Positions 10,026-21,170 of a DNA stretch of 64,000 bases are shown here, piece by piece. The stretch's first letter is position 1; each line of letters begins with the position of its first letter. A program made the position numbers and the translations under genes. Source of the stretch: Gonocerus acuteangulatus (taxonomy: Eukaryota; Arthropoda; Insecta; Hemiptera; Coreidae); NCBI GenBank assembly GCA_946811695.1, contig OX328126.1, positions 81,335,214 to 81,399,213 on the forward strand, written 5' to 3'. Under the pieces are notes generated by a model. That model was not told the origin of the DNA. It did not search any database and was given only the letters and a program-made list of their open reading frames with translations.

Positions 10026-11252
10026 TATCCCTAGTCTAATTTGGAAAGATTAAAATATTTATTTATTGATAAGGCTTCGCAACTTTGGCGAATCGCCTGA
10101 AGATTAAAATAGAAGCAGTTATTATTTTGGTTCCACCAGTCTTGAAAGGTCTTGATTTACGATCTTACGTGGAAGGGTCGGTCAACACTAGAAAGGGTCC
10201 CGCTAGTTACAAGGTCTTGGAATCTAGGAAAGCTATATTTCTAACAATAAATTGTTTTGTTATTTTACTTAACCAGTTTTATTGTAAAATACATTATCCA
10301 ACTATAAGCAATTAAGAAATAATAAGGAATAAAAACAGACAAAAAAAAAACGTTCGAATAAACGAAATCAATTACTTTAATGTTTTAAGCACTTATTTCT
10401 CCGATTGACATAGTCTAATTAAAACTTTTGTCAGAACATTTTTTGTAGAGCATTTAGTAAGCTTTCGAATGGTAACCTTTCGCTTCCCAAGATTTTCAAC
10501 CGTTTTCGAGGTATTAATGAAAGTATACGAAGTTCCCAAAACTTTTCATTATTTCTAGCTATAGAAAATTGGTCTCATTTTACCTATCCTGTTTTACACA
10601 CAAATACATTTTCTTAACATAAGAAATTACAAAAATTAAAATCAATAAAAAACTAAGGGAAAGAGACAAAAATTACAAAAAGAACGACCAACACCCGTTC
10701 ATAAGAACTAAACAGACGTATTTGAAGTTTTAAGCACTTATTTCTTCGACTGACATCACCTAATCAAAACTTGTTTCAGAATCTTTTCTGTAGAGAATTT
10801 AGAAAGCTTTCAAATAGTTTCTATCCACTTATGAACATTTCCCAACCGTGTTCGAGATATTAATGAAAATATATGAAGTTCCCAAAACTTTTCATGTCTG
10901 TTCATAAAATATTTTATTCTAACCCTTCCTTAACTCCAAACGTAACCAAAGGTTTAAGATATTAGTTTTGATAAAATTTGAACATGCAAAAAATGTTTCA
11001 ACTGAATCCCATGATTTTATGTACCAAAACCTAAAACGCTATTCAGCAACTATGTTCCCAATTTTCTCGAAAACGGTTAAAGCTATCGCCTTAAAAACGG
11101 TTTCATTCGTTTTCCTAGGCCAAGAAGCCTACAAAACGAGTACTTACAAGCATATGAACTCAAAAATGTAAGCGTTGCGATTTTATTTGCGCGAATTTCG
11201 CCCCAAACGCCATCTTCCTGCTGGTTAACGAACTTGACCTTTCAAATAACAG

Positions 11253-11337
<85 letters not shown>

Positions 11338-11479
11338 AATTTGAACCACCGTTATTTTCGGTCTCTAAGGGTTCTGAAACGCGAAATTTTCTAGTCGGCA
11401 CTTCCGGATTGTTTCATGAGATCAATTTTATAAGCGGGGTTCCTCCCTATGAAGGGAGGGAGGAACCGCGCTAACAAAA
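10009..11479 (+). mobile_element. Helentron-like repeat unit 2, with matching ends and 3' hairpin
   Basis: The left end reads TTAGCGCGGTTCC and the right end GGAACCGCGCTAA, a perfect 13-bp inverted pair. Inside are two AAGCACTTATTTCT modules (about 10385 and 10730), the TTAAAGCTATCGCC block, a (TA)n tract at 11258-11330 and a hairpin (GGTTCCTCCC / GGGAGGAACC) just before CTAA. Inverted subterminal repeats, an internal microsatellite and a terminal hairpin are the layout of Helentron-associated non-autonomous elements. That class is inferred; no Rep/helicase is present. Confidence 0.6.
11258..11330. repeat. (TA)n microsatellite
   Basis: Pure TA tract inside Helentron-like unit 2. Confidence 0.97.
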
Positions 11480-11859
11480 TAAACAGATCTAAGGTGTTAC
11501 ATGGGAGCTGGTGAAAGGAAGAATGAGAATGTCTCGTATTGCAATTCTCTGTATGTAGGGTCTGCTTCCAGGTAGTCATATACTTTTACTGCCCTTTACC
11601 GTTACTCAGAAGGCTCTTTGTGTTTACAAACAAAGGACTCGGTATAGACCACCCGTATTAACCCAAAAGTGATTATATCAAGCTTGATGAACTTCCTCAA
11701 TTAAATTAAGGAATTTAGAGTGCTTAAAATAGGTTCTTGATCTAGTCAAAAAATTCATGGAGAATTAGATCATGAATAGAAAATCTCGGCCAAACAGAAG
11801 GAAAATAACAATAACAAGGATAGTCAAACTTCGTTTTCAAAGATTGTTAGTTGTAACAC

Positions 11860-12150
11860 AAAAACGGTCACTCATGATTCTAATAAATTAACTGTGAAGG
11901 GTGATTACACAAATATTCCTGTTGAGGCTTTAAAGCTTCAATTTAAAAAACATATTAACCCATAGGAATTATAGATTGGCCTAAAAACATAAAATCATTG
12001 AAAAATGGATTTCTTATTATTGAATCAAACAAAAACGATATAGAGGTTATATCAACAGAGTTTTTAAATATATGCAAAGACCTGTTGATCAATAAAATTA
12101 AAATAAAAAATAGAGTTCTCTGTAAAAGGTTTAATGAGTTCTATTAAATA
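11860..12150 (+). pseudogene. Degraded coding fragment, possibly a retroelement ORF1
   Basis: Reading through one stop and a frame shift gives HDSNKLTVKGDYTNIPVEAL and DWPKNIKSLKNGFLIIESNK. The alternating charged and hydrophobic pattern resembles the RNA-binding part of LINE gag-like proteins. The match is weak and no zinc knuckle is seen. It lies between Helentron-like units 2 and 3. Confidence 0.25.
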
Positions 12151-12269
12151 CATATTTTCCAATTTAGTTATAATTTTAACTATTGGAATTATTATCCAAA
12201 GATTCATATAATTACTCAACAATAGATTCTAATTTGAAGCACAGCTATTTTCGATATCTACCTGTTCGA

Positions 12270-13345
12270 ATTGTTTTTCTTATTTTAATTAATCTATTTT
12301 ATTGTCAAATACATTATCCAACTATAAGCAATGAAAAAATAGGAAAAAAAAAACAGACAAAAAAACCGTTAGAATAAAAGAAATCAATTACTTTAATGGT
12401 TTAAGCACTTATTTCTCTGATTGACATCGCCCAATTAAAACTTTCGTCAGAACATTTTTTGTAGACCATTTAGTAAGCTTTCGAATGGTAACCTTTCGCT
12501 TCACAAGATTTTGAACCGTTTTCGAGATATTAATGAAAGTATACGAAGTTCCCAAAATTTTCATTATTTCTAGCAACAGAAAATTGGTCTCATGTTTCCT
12601 ATACTGTTTTACAAACAAATACATTTTCCTAACATAATAAATTACAAAAATAAAAAGCAATAAAAAACCAAGGGAAAGAGACAAAAATTACAAAAAGAAC
12701 GACAAAACCCCGTTCATAAGAACAAAACAGACTTTTTTGAAGTTTTAAGCACTTATTTCTCCGATTGACATAACCTAATCAAAAATAGTTTTAGAATCAT
12801 TTTTGTAGAGAATTTAGTAAGCGTTCAAATAGTTTCTATCCACTTACCACGATTTCCCAACCGTGTTCGAGATATTAATGAAAGTATACGAAGTTCCCAA
12901 AACTTTTCATGTCTGTTCATAAAATATTTTATTCTAACCCTTCCTTAACTCCAAACGTAACATAACTTTCAACATATTAGTTTTAATGAAAGTAGAACAT
13001 GCAGTAAATGTTTCAACTGAATCCCATGACTCTAAGTACCCAAACCAAAAACGGCATTCAAAAATTATTTTTTCAGTTTTCTCGAAAACGGTTAAAGCTA
13101 TCGCATTGAAAATGGTTCCATTCGTTTTCCTAGCCCAAGAAGCCTATAAAACGAGTACTTACAAGCTTATGAACTCAAAAACGTAAGCGTTACGATTTTT
13201 TTTGCGCGAATTTCGCCCCAAACTCCATCTTCCAGTGGGCGGATTCTGCTGGTTAACGAACTTGACCTTTCAAATTGTGCGACGGATTTTTGTACCAAAT
13301 TTCATCAAAATCGGACCATCAGGGAAGCCAGAAATGAGCGAACAG

Positions 13346-13384
<39 letters not shown>

Positions 13385-13548
13385 TATACATATATATATA
13401 TATACAAATTTTAACCACCGTTATTTTCGGTCTCTAGGGGTTCTGAAACGCGAAATTTTCTAGTCGGCACTTCCGGATTGTTTCATTGTATCAACCCTAT
13501 AAGCGGGGTTCCTCCCTATGGGGGAGGGAGGAACCGCGCTAAAACGTA
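12270..13548 (+). mobile_element. Helentron-like repeat unit 3 (5'-truncated)
   Basis: It repeats the order of units 1 and 2: ATTGTCAAATACATTATCCA, two AAGCACTTATTTCT modules (about 12400 and 12745), the GGTTAAAGCTATCGC block, ACGTAAGCGTTACGATTTTT, GCGAATTTCGCCCC, a TA tract at about 13350-13403, and a hairpin ending GGAACCGCGCTAA. The 5' TTAGCGCGG end is missing. Confidence 0.65.
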
Positions 13549-13708
13549 AGCGTTACGATTTTTTCTGCGCGAATTTCGCCCCAAACGCCATCTTCCAGTG
13601 GGCGGATTTTGCTGGTTAACGAACTTGACCTTTCAAATTGGACGACAGATTTTTGTACCAAATTTCATCAAAATCGGACCATTCGTCTTCTATTTAGAGA
13701 GCGAACAG

Positions 13709-13747
<39 letters not shown>

Positions 13748-13908
13748 TATACATATATATATATATACAAATTTGAACCACCGTTATTTTCGGTTTCTAG
13801 GGGTTCTGAAACGCAAAATTTTCTAGTCGGCTCTTCCGGATCGTTTCATTGTATCAACCTTATAAGCGGGGTTCCTCCCTATGGGGGAGGGAGGAACCGC
13901 GCTAAAAT
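13549..13908 (+). repeat. Tandem duplication of the ~360-bp 3' end of unit 3
   Basis: The segment from ACGTAAGCGTTACGATTTTT to the hairpin and GGAACCGCGCTAA (about 13189-13548) is repeated directly with its own TA tract (13714-13768). Differences are few. Such terminal tandem copies are consistent with a rolling-circle type element or unequal exchange. Confidence 0.8.
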
Positions 13909-13982
13909 AAAAAAATATTGATACATTAAAAGTTGGCGTTTAGTTCTAAACCAAACCATACATACCTACTATTAATTGTATG

Positions 13983-14245
13983 CATGGGCGTATATACAAA
14001 ATAATTTCGGGAGGGGCTGGGAAAATTTCGTGGGGGGGGGCTGCGACCATTTCCGGGGTGTGGAATACTAAAAATTTAGATCTTGGAATAGTTTTAGGCA
14101 ACTAAAACGCTATTACACGTAAAATAAAATATTTTTTATGCACTAAGTGATATTATTTAATTTATTTTTAAGGGTTTTACGACAAATTTTTACCATCAAA
14201 TCAAACTTTCGGGGGGGCTGCAGCCCCCCCTTGTATACGCCCATG
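13983..14245. mobile_element. hAT-type MITE (CATGGGCGTATA family), full copy
   Basis: Terminal inverted repeats are CATGGGCGTATA at the left and TATACGCCCATG at the right. A GGGGGGCTGCAGCCCCCC palindrome lies just inside the right end. The 8-bp target-site duplication ATTGTATG flanks it at 13975-13982 and 14246-14253. The 263-bp length without coding capacity and the 8-bp duplication point to a hAT-mobilised MITE. The interior includes CAACTAAAACGCTATTACAC, shared with other copies. Confidence 0.9.
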
Positions 14246-14259
14246 ATTGTATGTAGATA

Positions 14260-15280
14260 TTTGTTGTGTCTGGGGCTTGGGCGGCAAGGAAAGGTTGCGG
14301 TAAGGTTAGGATTGATAACCTTGTGATAAGGTTGCATGTGATAGGAAGGAATCGATATGGATGCCGTACTGACGGATTCCAAAGACTGGAGGGGGGGGGG
14401 GGAGGGGAGAACTGGTTTGCGAGAGAAAGAGAGAGAGAGACTTGTAAAAAGTTTTTTTGTGAGCGAATAGGATCAAAGTGAGAGAGTGAGAGAGTTCTAG
14501 ATAAAATGACGAGTGAGGATTGGCAATGTTTTGGCGATGATTTGGCAAGCTGGTATCAGGAAGACAGGAGCTACTAGGAGCTAGTCTTGCCAATATCTGC
14601 GCAGACTCGGGCAGGTCAGTTTCGCGGCAGTAGGAGACCGAGCTCCTTAGCAGTAGGTTCTCTGCATATTCGCTCTTCTCTTGCGAAAGCTGCTTATGTC
14701 AAAGCATACACTCATAGGACCTTTCAAGATTTATTGGTGACTCTTAAGTGAATTGGAACACTGTCAGATCAAACTAAATATTGGAATGTATCTGGCAAAA
14801 AGTGTATTAATCAATGCATAATTCAGGGTTTCCAATCGTTATGCATACTTATAACCTGATTATTGCCGGAGTAAATTTAAATAAAGTTGCATTAGATGAT
14901 GAGTAAAGTTTTTCGAAATGTCTGAAAAGTTAGTTTCGAGGAATTTTCTACACCTAACCTATTGTACACTTACAATTGTACAATGCTTAGCCCCCCCCCC
15001 AAATCAAAATTCACAATCTTTTTCGATTAAGTTAGAAAATTAAATTGTTGAGGAAAATTAATAGTAATAAGTTCTAATTAATCCATGTTCTTAGTTTATC
15101 AGATACTTCATTAATTATTTCCAGGTGCTTGGCTATGAAAATTTGATTCTAACCCCCAGAGACGGCGGTGAGCCAATACTAAATTAGTCCCCCCCCCCGG
15201 AAATGTTTTTCTAGAGCCGCCGGAGTCAGGGTCTGAATTTTGATCTATTGATCTTGATGAGTTTCGCGAACCTACGTTTG
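14260..15280. other. Low-information interval with G- and GA-rich tracts
   Basis: It holds a poly-G tract (about 14391-14407), a GA-rich microsatellite (about 14422-14440) and C-runs near 14991 and 15190. No exon, conserved frame or RNA gene is recognised. Confidence 0.5.
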
Positions 15281-15284
15281 GCGG

Positions 15285-15728
15285 AAGAATTCAATTCAAA
15301 CATAGTACAAAGTAACACCCCCCCCCCCCTTCAGATAGACCGATTTAGTTCATTTTCACAACACTTGTTTCTCATTAGATAGCCAGAACGAATAAAGAGT
15401 TTCGTAGCAATGCAACAGAAATTACGACCAGTTAAGGAAATTAGTATTTTCTGTTAGGAGTAAACCCCCCCTCCTAGTCAACCGATTTAGTCTATTTTTA
15501 TAAGATTTTTTTTTCTTCAGTTGATCACAACGAATACCGAGTTTCGTTGAAATATAACAAAAATTACGGCTGGTATTGACAAATAACTACTTTGGCTCCG
15601 GAGTAAACGGCTTCGGATGGACCGATCTTGTTGGTTAACGAACTCGTTCAATCGTTTGATGTGGGAATACAACATACTAAGTTTCGTGGCGAAAAAACAA
15701 AAACTCTGGCCTGTATCGTGTTAACGGA

Positions 15729-15798
<70 letters not shown>

Positions 15799-15840
15799 AA
15801 TTTGAACCGCAGATATTTAAACCCCGCCTGGAGTCCCATC
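15285..15840 (+). repeat. Family 3 repeat, copy 2, with (TA)n
   Basis: It matches 5.3-6.3 kb in order: two to three ACCGATTTAGT units, GAGTTTCGTTGAAATATAAC, ATTACGGCTGGTATTG, TTGGTTAACGAACTCGTTC, AAAACAAAAACTCTGGCC, then a TA tract at 15731-15788. The region after the tract is unique. Confidence 0.75.
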
Positions 15841-15957
15841 TCTTTGCCTGTCCAATCTCTACCGGTGCCAAAAAAAATTATCTGAATTTGATAAAATTTA
15901 CCTTAAAAACACTTAAGGTCCACTGAAGACTGAATAAGCTGTTACCAACTTTCTACG

Positions 15958-16046
<89 letters not shown>
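15958..16046. repeat. (CA)n(TA)n microsatellite
   Basis: About 15 CA repeats followed by about 29 TA repeats. The pogo-like element begins immediately after it, consistent with insertion at a TA target. Confidence 0.97.
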
Positions 16047-16047
<1 letters not shown>

Positions 16048-16649
16048 GGGGAAAATTTTGACTATATTAGTGCTGTTATCTGTTGGAAAATGCATGGAAC
16101 TAGTAGCAGACATCCGCTTTATGATTTGTAGTTATGAGAAAGGAAGTGTAGCTTATTTGTTTACTGTCGCCGATATTTAGAAAAATTCAAGTTCAGAACG
16201 ATCGATTTTTACTCCACCGATTTTACTCTGTAGTTTCTAATAGCCTGAAGATTTGTGTTAGACAAGCACAACATTTGATAATACATTTTCTACCTGTTAT
16301 CTTAAATTATTAAACCAGGTTTTAGATCATGTCTACTAAGCCTTCCTTTCTGATTAATGGCGTAGTCGGATAAAACCGGGACCTTGGCAGTCGGACAAGA
16401 CCGGGTAGTACCCGGTTTTAAACGACTATTTTTTTGCCTGTGAAATGGAAATAATTTCTTTGATTAGTATCAAATAAATATTTACGCAGAAAGAATCATC
16501 TTAAAAATTGTTAAAAAAAAAAAAAAAAAAAAAAATTATTATATCAGAAGATACTTTCTACTGACATAGGCTACTATATTGAAGAATCCTACATTGTATT
16601 TGGCCAATTTGTATAAGAAAGTATTGTATTCATTCAATATACTTCAAAG

Positions 16650-16884
16650 CATGGGCGTATATTAGGGGGCTGCAGCCCCCAGAATTTTTGATTTTATAGG
16701 TACAAATATGTAATAAGAACCATAAAAATGAATTAAATAAAATCACTTAGTTCAGAAAGAACATATGTTTGTGTGTAACAGTTTTTTAGTTGGCTAAATA
16801 TTTCAAGTTCTTGATTGTTAGTATTCCACACCGCCCTAACGGTACCAGCCCCCCCCCCGAAATTATTTCTTACATACGGCCATG
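16650..16884. mobile_element. hAT-type MITE nested in the pogo-like element
   Basis: It has CATGGGCGTATAT at the left and a decayed ACATACGGCCATG at the right. A GGGGGCTGCAGCCCCC palindrome sits next to the left end. The flanks CTTCAAAG and CCTCAAAG agree at 7 of 8 positions as a target-site duplication. Orientation is opposite to the copy at 13983. Confidence 0.85.
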
Positions 16885-16889
16885 CCTCA

Positions 16890-17800
16890 AAGTACCCTTG
16901 AGGGGATCAAGAAAAGGAACTTGTTGGGCATATCCTCATACTGGAAGAAAGACTATTTGTACTGAAACTGACCGATTTAAGAGAAGGTGCATTTCAGTTA
17001 GGGAAAAATAGTATTCCTCATCCATTCAACAATGTAAAAAAAGATTGTCCGAAAGGAATGGTTTTCCATCTTTCTTTATCGGAATCCACTACTGTCATTA
17101 AGAGCTCCTAAGAAGACATCCTTAGCTAGGGAAAGGGATTAAATCGCACCGTGATACAAAACAGTTTTTATTCTATCACTTGTTGCATATTTAAGGCGAG
17201 GGATTCTTCAAACAGCAGTTAAGGGTTTGATCTAACCATTCAACAATGATCCATTTCCAGACTACCTCTTTGCACCTTCTGATGCAACTGGAAAACCAAT
17301 GGAGGTTGGGGATAATCCTTTACCTGAACAACCTCAAATTCAATCTGAAATAGCCGAATGGCCTGAATAACCCTAATTTGACTCAATAATCACTGACAAT
17401 CCTTTACCTAAGCAATATCAAGATGAAACGGGTTTAGAAGCTGAGATTTCTTCGCAAACCGATGATCGCTAAAAGGCTGAGATAGAAAAGTGAAGATCAG
17501 GAACCATCAACTACGCAGACTACCATGTCTTCTCTCTGAATATCCCTAAGAAAAATAAGGCCTTACTCACTTCAAAGCCCAAGGTATGTGTAGAAGCCCA
17601 ACAAGGGGCGAGGAGAGGAAGTAATTCAAACTTCTTGACCTTATAATTTGGTTCTGGAGCTCGAAGCCCCCCCCCCCCCCAAAAAAAAGAAAAGAAATCC
17701 TAAAAGCAGAAACAAGTGCTTAAGGCCCTTACATAAAAAAAAAAACTGTCAAAACACGGACGAATTAGGAGTTCTCGTAATTTTGTTATAAAACGTCTTT
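16890..17800 (+). pseudogene. Broken pogo/CENP-B-like transposase
   Basis: At about 17060-17145 one frame reads WFSIFLYRNPLLSLRAPKKT then SLARERD. This matches the CENP-B-type DNA-binding pattern W(F/Y)xxFLxRxPxLSLRxPxxTSLAR of pogo, Tigger and jerky transposases. After a frame shift NRTVIQNSFYS follows, where family members have FNRxxVxxFF. Further down, DYLFAPSDATGKPMEVGDNP and DETGLEAEISSQTDD resemble the acidic, Pro-rich C-terminal tail. Several stops and shifts make it non-functional. The catalytic triad region is not recognisable. Confidence 0.65.
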
Positions 17801-17989
17801 CAAATCTAATTAATCATCATAAATTACTCTAAATGTAAATTCTTAACATATTAAATTCAAAATTACTTTTGTTCAGTGATTTTTTATCCCACGTATGTTC
17901 GTAATTGTAGGAAAGCCATTGTACCCATTAATTTTTATAAACAATTATTTCATTAGTAAAATATCAATATTTTATTATTATTACTTTAT

Positions 17990-18030
17990 GTACCCGGTTT
18001 TATCCGACCAGGTCGGATAAAACCGGGTAC
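17990..18030. repeat. 41-bp near-perfect palindrome, 20-bp arms
   Basis: GTACCCGGTTTTATCCGACC, one A, then its exact reverse complement. Related blocks lie near 16367-16425. It is probably a subterminal repeat of the pogo-like element and a potential transposase-binding or cruciform site. Confidence 0.95.
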
Positions 18031-18217
18031 TTGTATACTTCCAAAAAATCATTTTTTTACCCTCCAAAATATCCTTATTTTACACTAAAACATATTTATA
18101 TTTGGAACTAACGAACTAATCTATCATTCAAATAAAAATTGGAGCAATTTTATTCACGTAGCTGTTTAGGAAAAATCAAAAACTTTTTGGGGTCCGGTTT
18201 TGTCCAACTTTCCCCTA

Positions 18218-18365
18218 TATATTGTAATTTTAATGAAAATTTTCGTGACCTATTGGTTATGAAACCTCCAAATCTTTTGTCAGCACTTCCGGATTGAAGT
18301 ATCGGGTGTTGTCCTTCGCCGAAGGCAGGGCGTCACCCAATATACTTGGGGGAGGGAAAGAGAAG
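18218..18365 (+). repeat. 3' end of a TA-tract/hairpin repeat interrupted by the pogo-like element
   Basis: After the pogo-like element, sequence continues in the order of the Helentron-like ends: AAATTTTCGTGACC, GTCAGCACTTCCGGATTG, then a hairpin GGGTGTTGTCC / GGGCGTCACCC. This suggests the transposon landed in the TA tract of an older copy whose left part lies at about 15285-16046. Confidence 0.55.
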
Positions 18366-18899
18366 GCTATTAGGGTTTAAACGAAGAAACTTCAGTCCAA
18401 ATGACCGACAATCCCTGAAATATTGAGTAAGGACCTAGAATGCAGTTGTAATGATAAGGTACCTGGACATGGCTGACGAGGCGATACGATACTGACTAAA
18501 AGCTCGCGGCTTCTCAAGTCTGTCAGCGATTATCGCGAGAAGTGTGATGGATTACAATAGCGAAACAAGGGAAACCAATCAATCTTCATATTTATTCAGG
18601 ATAAATGGAGGGATTTGTTTAATTTCATTAAATAACATAAACAACATGTTTTGATAACAAGTAATAAACATGGTTGCACAACAGGTGTTATCAGGTGCTA
18701 TAAATTAAAACAGATTGGTATAGGTCTCTGCTGCGACATCAGGCGTGCAAATTCCATTCTAGAAGTCTAGAGATTTATTTGAGGAAAAAATAGACCAAGA
18801 AATCGCGATTTTCCCTTGGATCCTCAAGACGTTACAACTCCCCCTTTCCTAAGGGTGCGGCTCTTGGAGCCAACAACTACTTGAGTCAACTACTCCTAT
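18366..18899. other. Unassigned interval
   Basis: No supported exon or RNA gene. It contains GACGTTACAACTCCCCCTTT at about 18829, a C-rich segment I cannot place. Confidence 0.4.
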
Positions 18900-19151
18900 C
18901 ATGGGAATATATAAGGGGGGGGGGCTGGAGCCCCCCTCCGAAATGTTTATTTCATCGGTAAAAATGTGTCATAAAAACCTCAAAAATAAATTAAATTAGA
19001 TCACTTTGTTCAGAAAAAATGTTTTTTGGGGGGTGTAATAGCGTTTTAGTTGGCTAAATATTCCAATTTCTTGTTTGTTCGTAGTCTATACCCGGAAAAT
19101 GCCCCCAGCCATCCCTCCCCCTCCCGAAATTATGTTCTATGAACGCCCATG
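18900..19151. mobile_element. hAT-type MITE, copy 3
   Basis: The left end is CATGGGAATATATAA and the right end TGAACGCCCATG. The interior GTAATAGCGTTTTAGTTGGC matches other copies. Flanks ACTCCTAT and ACTCCAAT (7 of 8) are a worn target-site duplication. Confidence 0.85.
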
Positions 19152-19242
19152 ACTCCAATACGCTTCATTTAAAAAATATGGTGCTTTTTTTGTGCTTATC
19201 GAGAAAGACGTGAGAGGAGGTCGTTGACCGTTTGGTATGGGG

Positions 19243-19425
19243 AATTTTTAGCATGCTTTAGCGATGACTAAACTAAAAAAAAAAGTTACAAAAGAGTGAC
19301 CACTGGCGTTCGGCCATGTACGAAAAAGAAGACTATATGTTATACAGTACATTACATAGGTTTGTGGGTTAGACCTAACGCATATTTATATTCCTGAATT
19401 TGAGCAGAAGGCTCTAAACGAAATT
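19243..19425 (-). repeat. Dispersed repeat family 4, copy 1
   Basis: Minus-strand order: GAGCCTTCTGCTC, CAGGAATATAAATATGC, ACCTATGTAATGTACTGTAT, TCTTCTTTTTCGTACATGGC, CGAACGCCAGTGG, TTTAGTCATCGCTAAAGCAT. Other copies lie at 29283-29477 and 37007-37320. Confidence 0.75.
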
Positions 19426-19589
19426 AATTATTTTTTTTATTTATTTATTTTTTTTTAAATTCATGTTTATTCAAAATCTGTAAAATTTATAAGTACAAAA
19501 ATTAATTTTGTTGGCCTAAGTATACATATCAATGAGCCAAACATTATTGACACTTCCTAATATATGTTAACATTTTTATATTTACTGTT

Positions 19590-19905
19590 TTTAACCGCTG
19601 TTAGGGTAGCCACTGGTCCAAACCCTCTTAACACCTCGTTATGGGTGTCATTACGGAAGGACACTAGCGATCCTATCCGCTCACGAGTGTCCCTTCGGTA
19701 GGGCATTCCTCCATTACATATCCCTTTAGGTTCAAAAGGCTTTAGATTGTTTAGGCTTTCCAACAGTGTTTTCCATTTTTCAAATCGGCTGACAGGAAGA
19801 TTTTTTATGAATCTTTTATGAAAAAAAAAAATGTCTACGTAAAAATCCAAACAAAAAATGCACCCGATAATCAGATATTCCCAAACAATGACAGCCGTTT
19901 ACAAC
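19590..19905 (-). repeat. Dispersed repeat family 1, copy 2 (inverted to 1488-1810)
   Basis: The reverse complement matches copy 1 through GTTTGGGAATA, CAGCCGATTTG, ACACTGTTGGAAAGCC and CTAGTGTCCTTCCGTAATGA. The frame at 19557-19850 and its counterpart in copy 1 are therefore repeat artefacts. Confidence 0.7.
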
Positions 19906-20526
19906 AAACTGTGTTAAGCCTCCTGGAAAGGTCATTAGGATGAGTCCGAGTCAATGGAGATTAACTATTCTTTTTCTTTTTTTTACAAATAAACAGTCCG
20001 AAATGGGAGAGGGTTCTTGGAAACGCGCTAGAATGCCTATTTCACATTTCTAAATAAGGATATTAATGAAAAACAAAAATAAATAAAATAAAAATTTCAC
20101 TAAAACACCTAGGAGGAAGTACTGTCGAAATCCTCTACAAAAAACAATCAATAAAAAATTGTTTATTGAAAGTGTATATCTAATCTCTATTAGCCAATTG
20201 TAAAAACAAGTTTTGGAGGATAAGGTATTTCCCAGATGTAGATAAGAGCTGTCAGGAATCAATCTCCACAAGGCCTCAGAAATCATCCAATAAAGGGCTG
20301 TTGGCCTATCGATGGGTTCTGAGAGGAAATTATCATCAAAAGATGATTATACAGGAATAAACGAAATATTCATTACAGCCTAAAAGGCATTATGGACATT
20401 TTTTAAATAGAACTATATCATTAATTTTATTTTATTTTATTTATATGTGCTTCATATCGTGGAAAATTTTGGAAACAAATATCCACTTGTCACGTCACAA
20501 ATATTTGTTATATAACAAGTGGATAT
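19906..20526. other. AT-rich interval without recognised features
   Basis: No exon-like segment with splice sites was recognised. A short direct/inverted motif AACAAATATCCACTTGT / ACAAGTGGATATT surrounds 20475-20530. Confidence 0.4.
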
Positions 20527-21170
20527 TTAAATAATAAGAGTTACAGAACAATTAGTATTATGGATTTCAGTGTAAATTATTTCTATTAGCCTGTCCCACA
20601 AATAATAGTCCTTTACTGTGAGATCTGTAGATCTCGGAGACGACTCGACATCCATAGCTCGTCCGATGCAGCGGCCTGGGAGTTCTCCAAGGGTTTCCCG
20701 AACTACTCTAGAGAAGTGTGAAGGACATCCATCCAGCTGGAACCACATCGTGTTTCCTTGGTTTAATGGTGAGTCCTCGATGTGTTTCTACTATTTATAA
20801 TTTAGGAATGTATTAAAGCTTTCTCCCGTTGATCTTTTCTAAAATAAGTGGGGCTCGATCATTCTCCCACGATAAATATCACATCACACGATATTAGAGA
20901 ATCTTTGCTGGCGGTCACATTCAGTTTTCAGTGGGTTTTTATTGGACCAGTTGTGAAAATTGTGTCAATTTACTACTCCTGTGTTACAGAAAGTTCATTC
21001 ATCAGTCCAAAGAACTTTAGAAAAGAAGGCAGGATTATCGCCGATTGTTTTTTAGGACCTGATGTAGCACAGTATAATATGCTTTCAGAATGTTGTATAT
21101 TGACCCAAAGGTTAGATTTGTGTCCCTGGAAATATCCCTGATTATTAGTTATTGGTAAGCTTGTACTGCC
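20527..21170 (-). pseudogene. Degenerate IS630/Tc1/mariner-superfamily transposase
   Basis: Minus-strand fragments in different frames line up with one transposase: FFSKVLWTDE (first catalytic Asp block), HNFHNWSNKNPLK, VWCDIYRGRMIEPHLF, FRKDQRESFNTFLN, then MWFQLDGCPSHFSRVVRETL (second Asp block), GELPGRCIGRAM, and RSTDLTVKDYYLWDRL (third Asp block). The order and spacing match the insect DDE family whose members read WFQxDGAPxH and RSPDLTPxDFFLWG. Stops and shifts show it is dead. The 21170-21790 stretch above it holds no secure feature. Confidence 0.75.

Larger units (their letters stand above)
16047..18217 (+). mobile_element. Degenerate pogo/Tigger-like DNA transposon
   Basis: The ends read TAGGGGAAAATT on the left and AACTTTCCCCTA on the right, with TA repeats at both junctions. 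Subterminal blocks carry ACCGGGTAC/GTACCCGGT motifs. The interior contains a broken CENP-B/pogo-type transposase. A MITE at 16650-16884 is nested inside. Tc1/mariner-superfamily elements target TA, which fits insertion into a TA microsatellite. Confidence 0.65.

Noticed and set aside
15731..16046. Open frames in TA tracts (YIYIYIY)
   Set aside because: They are translations of microsatellites.
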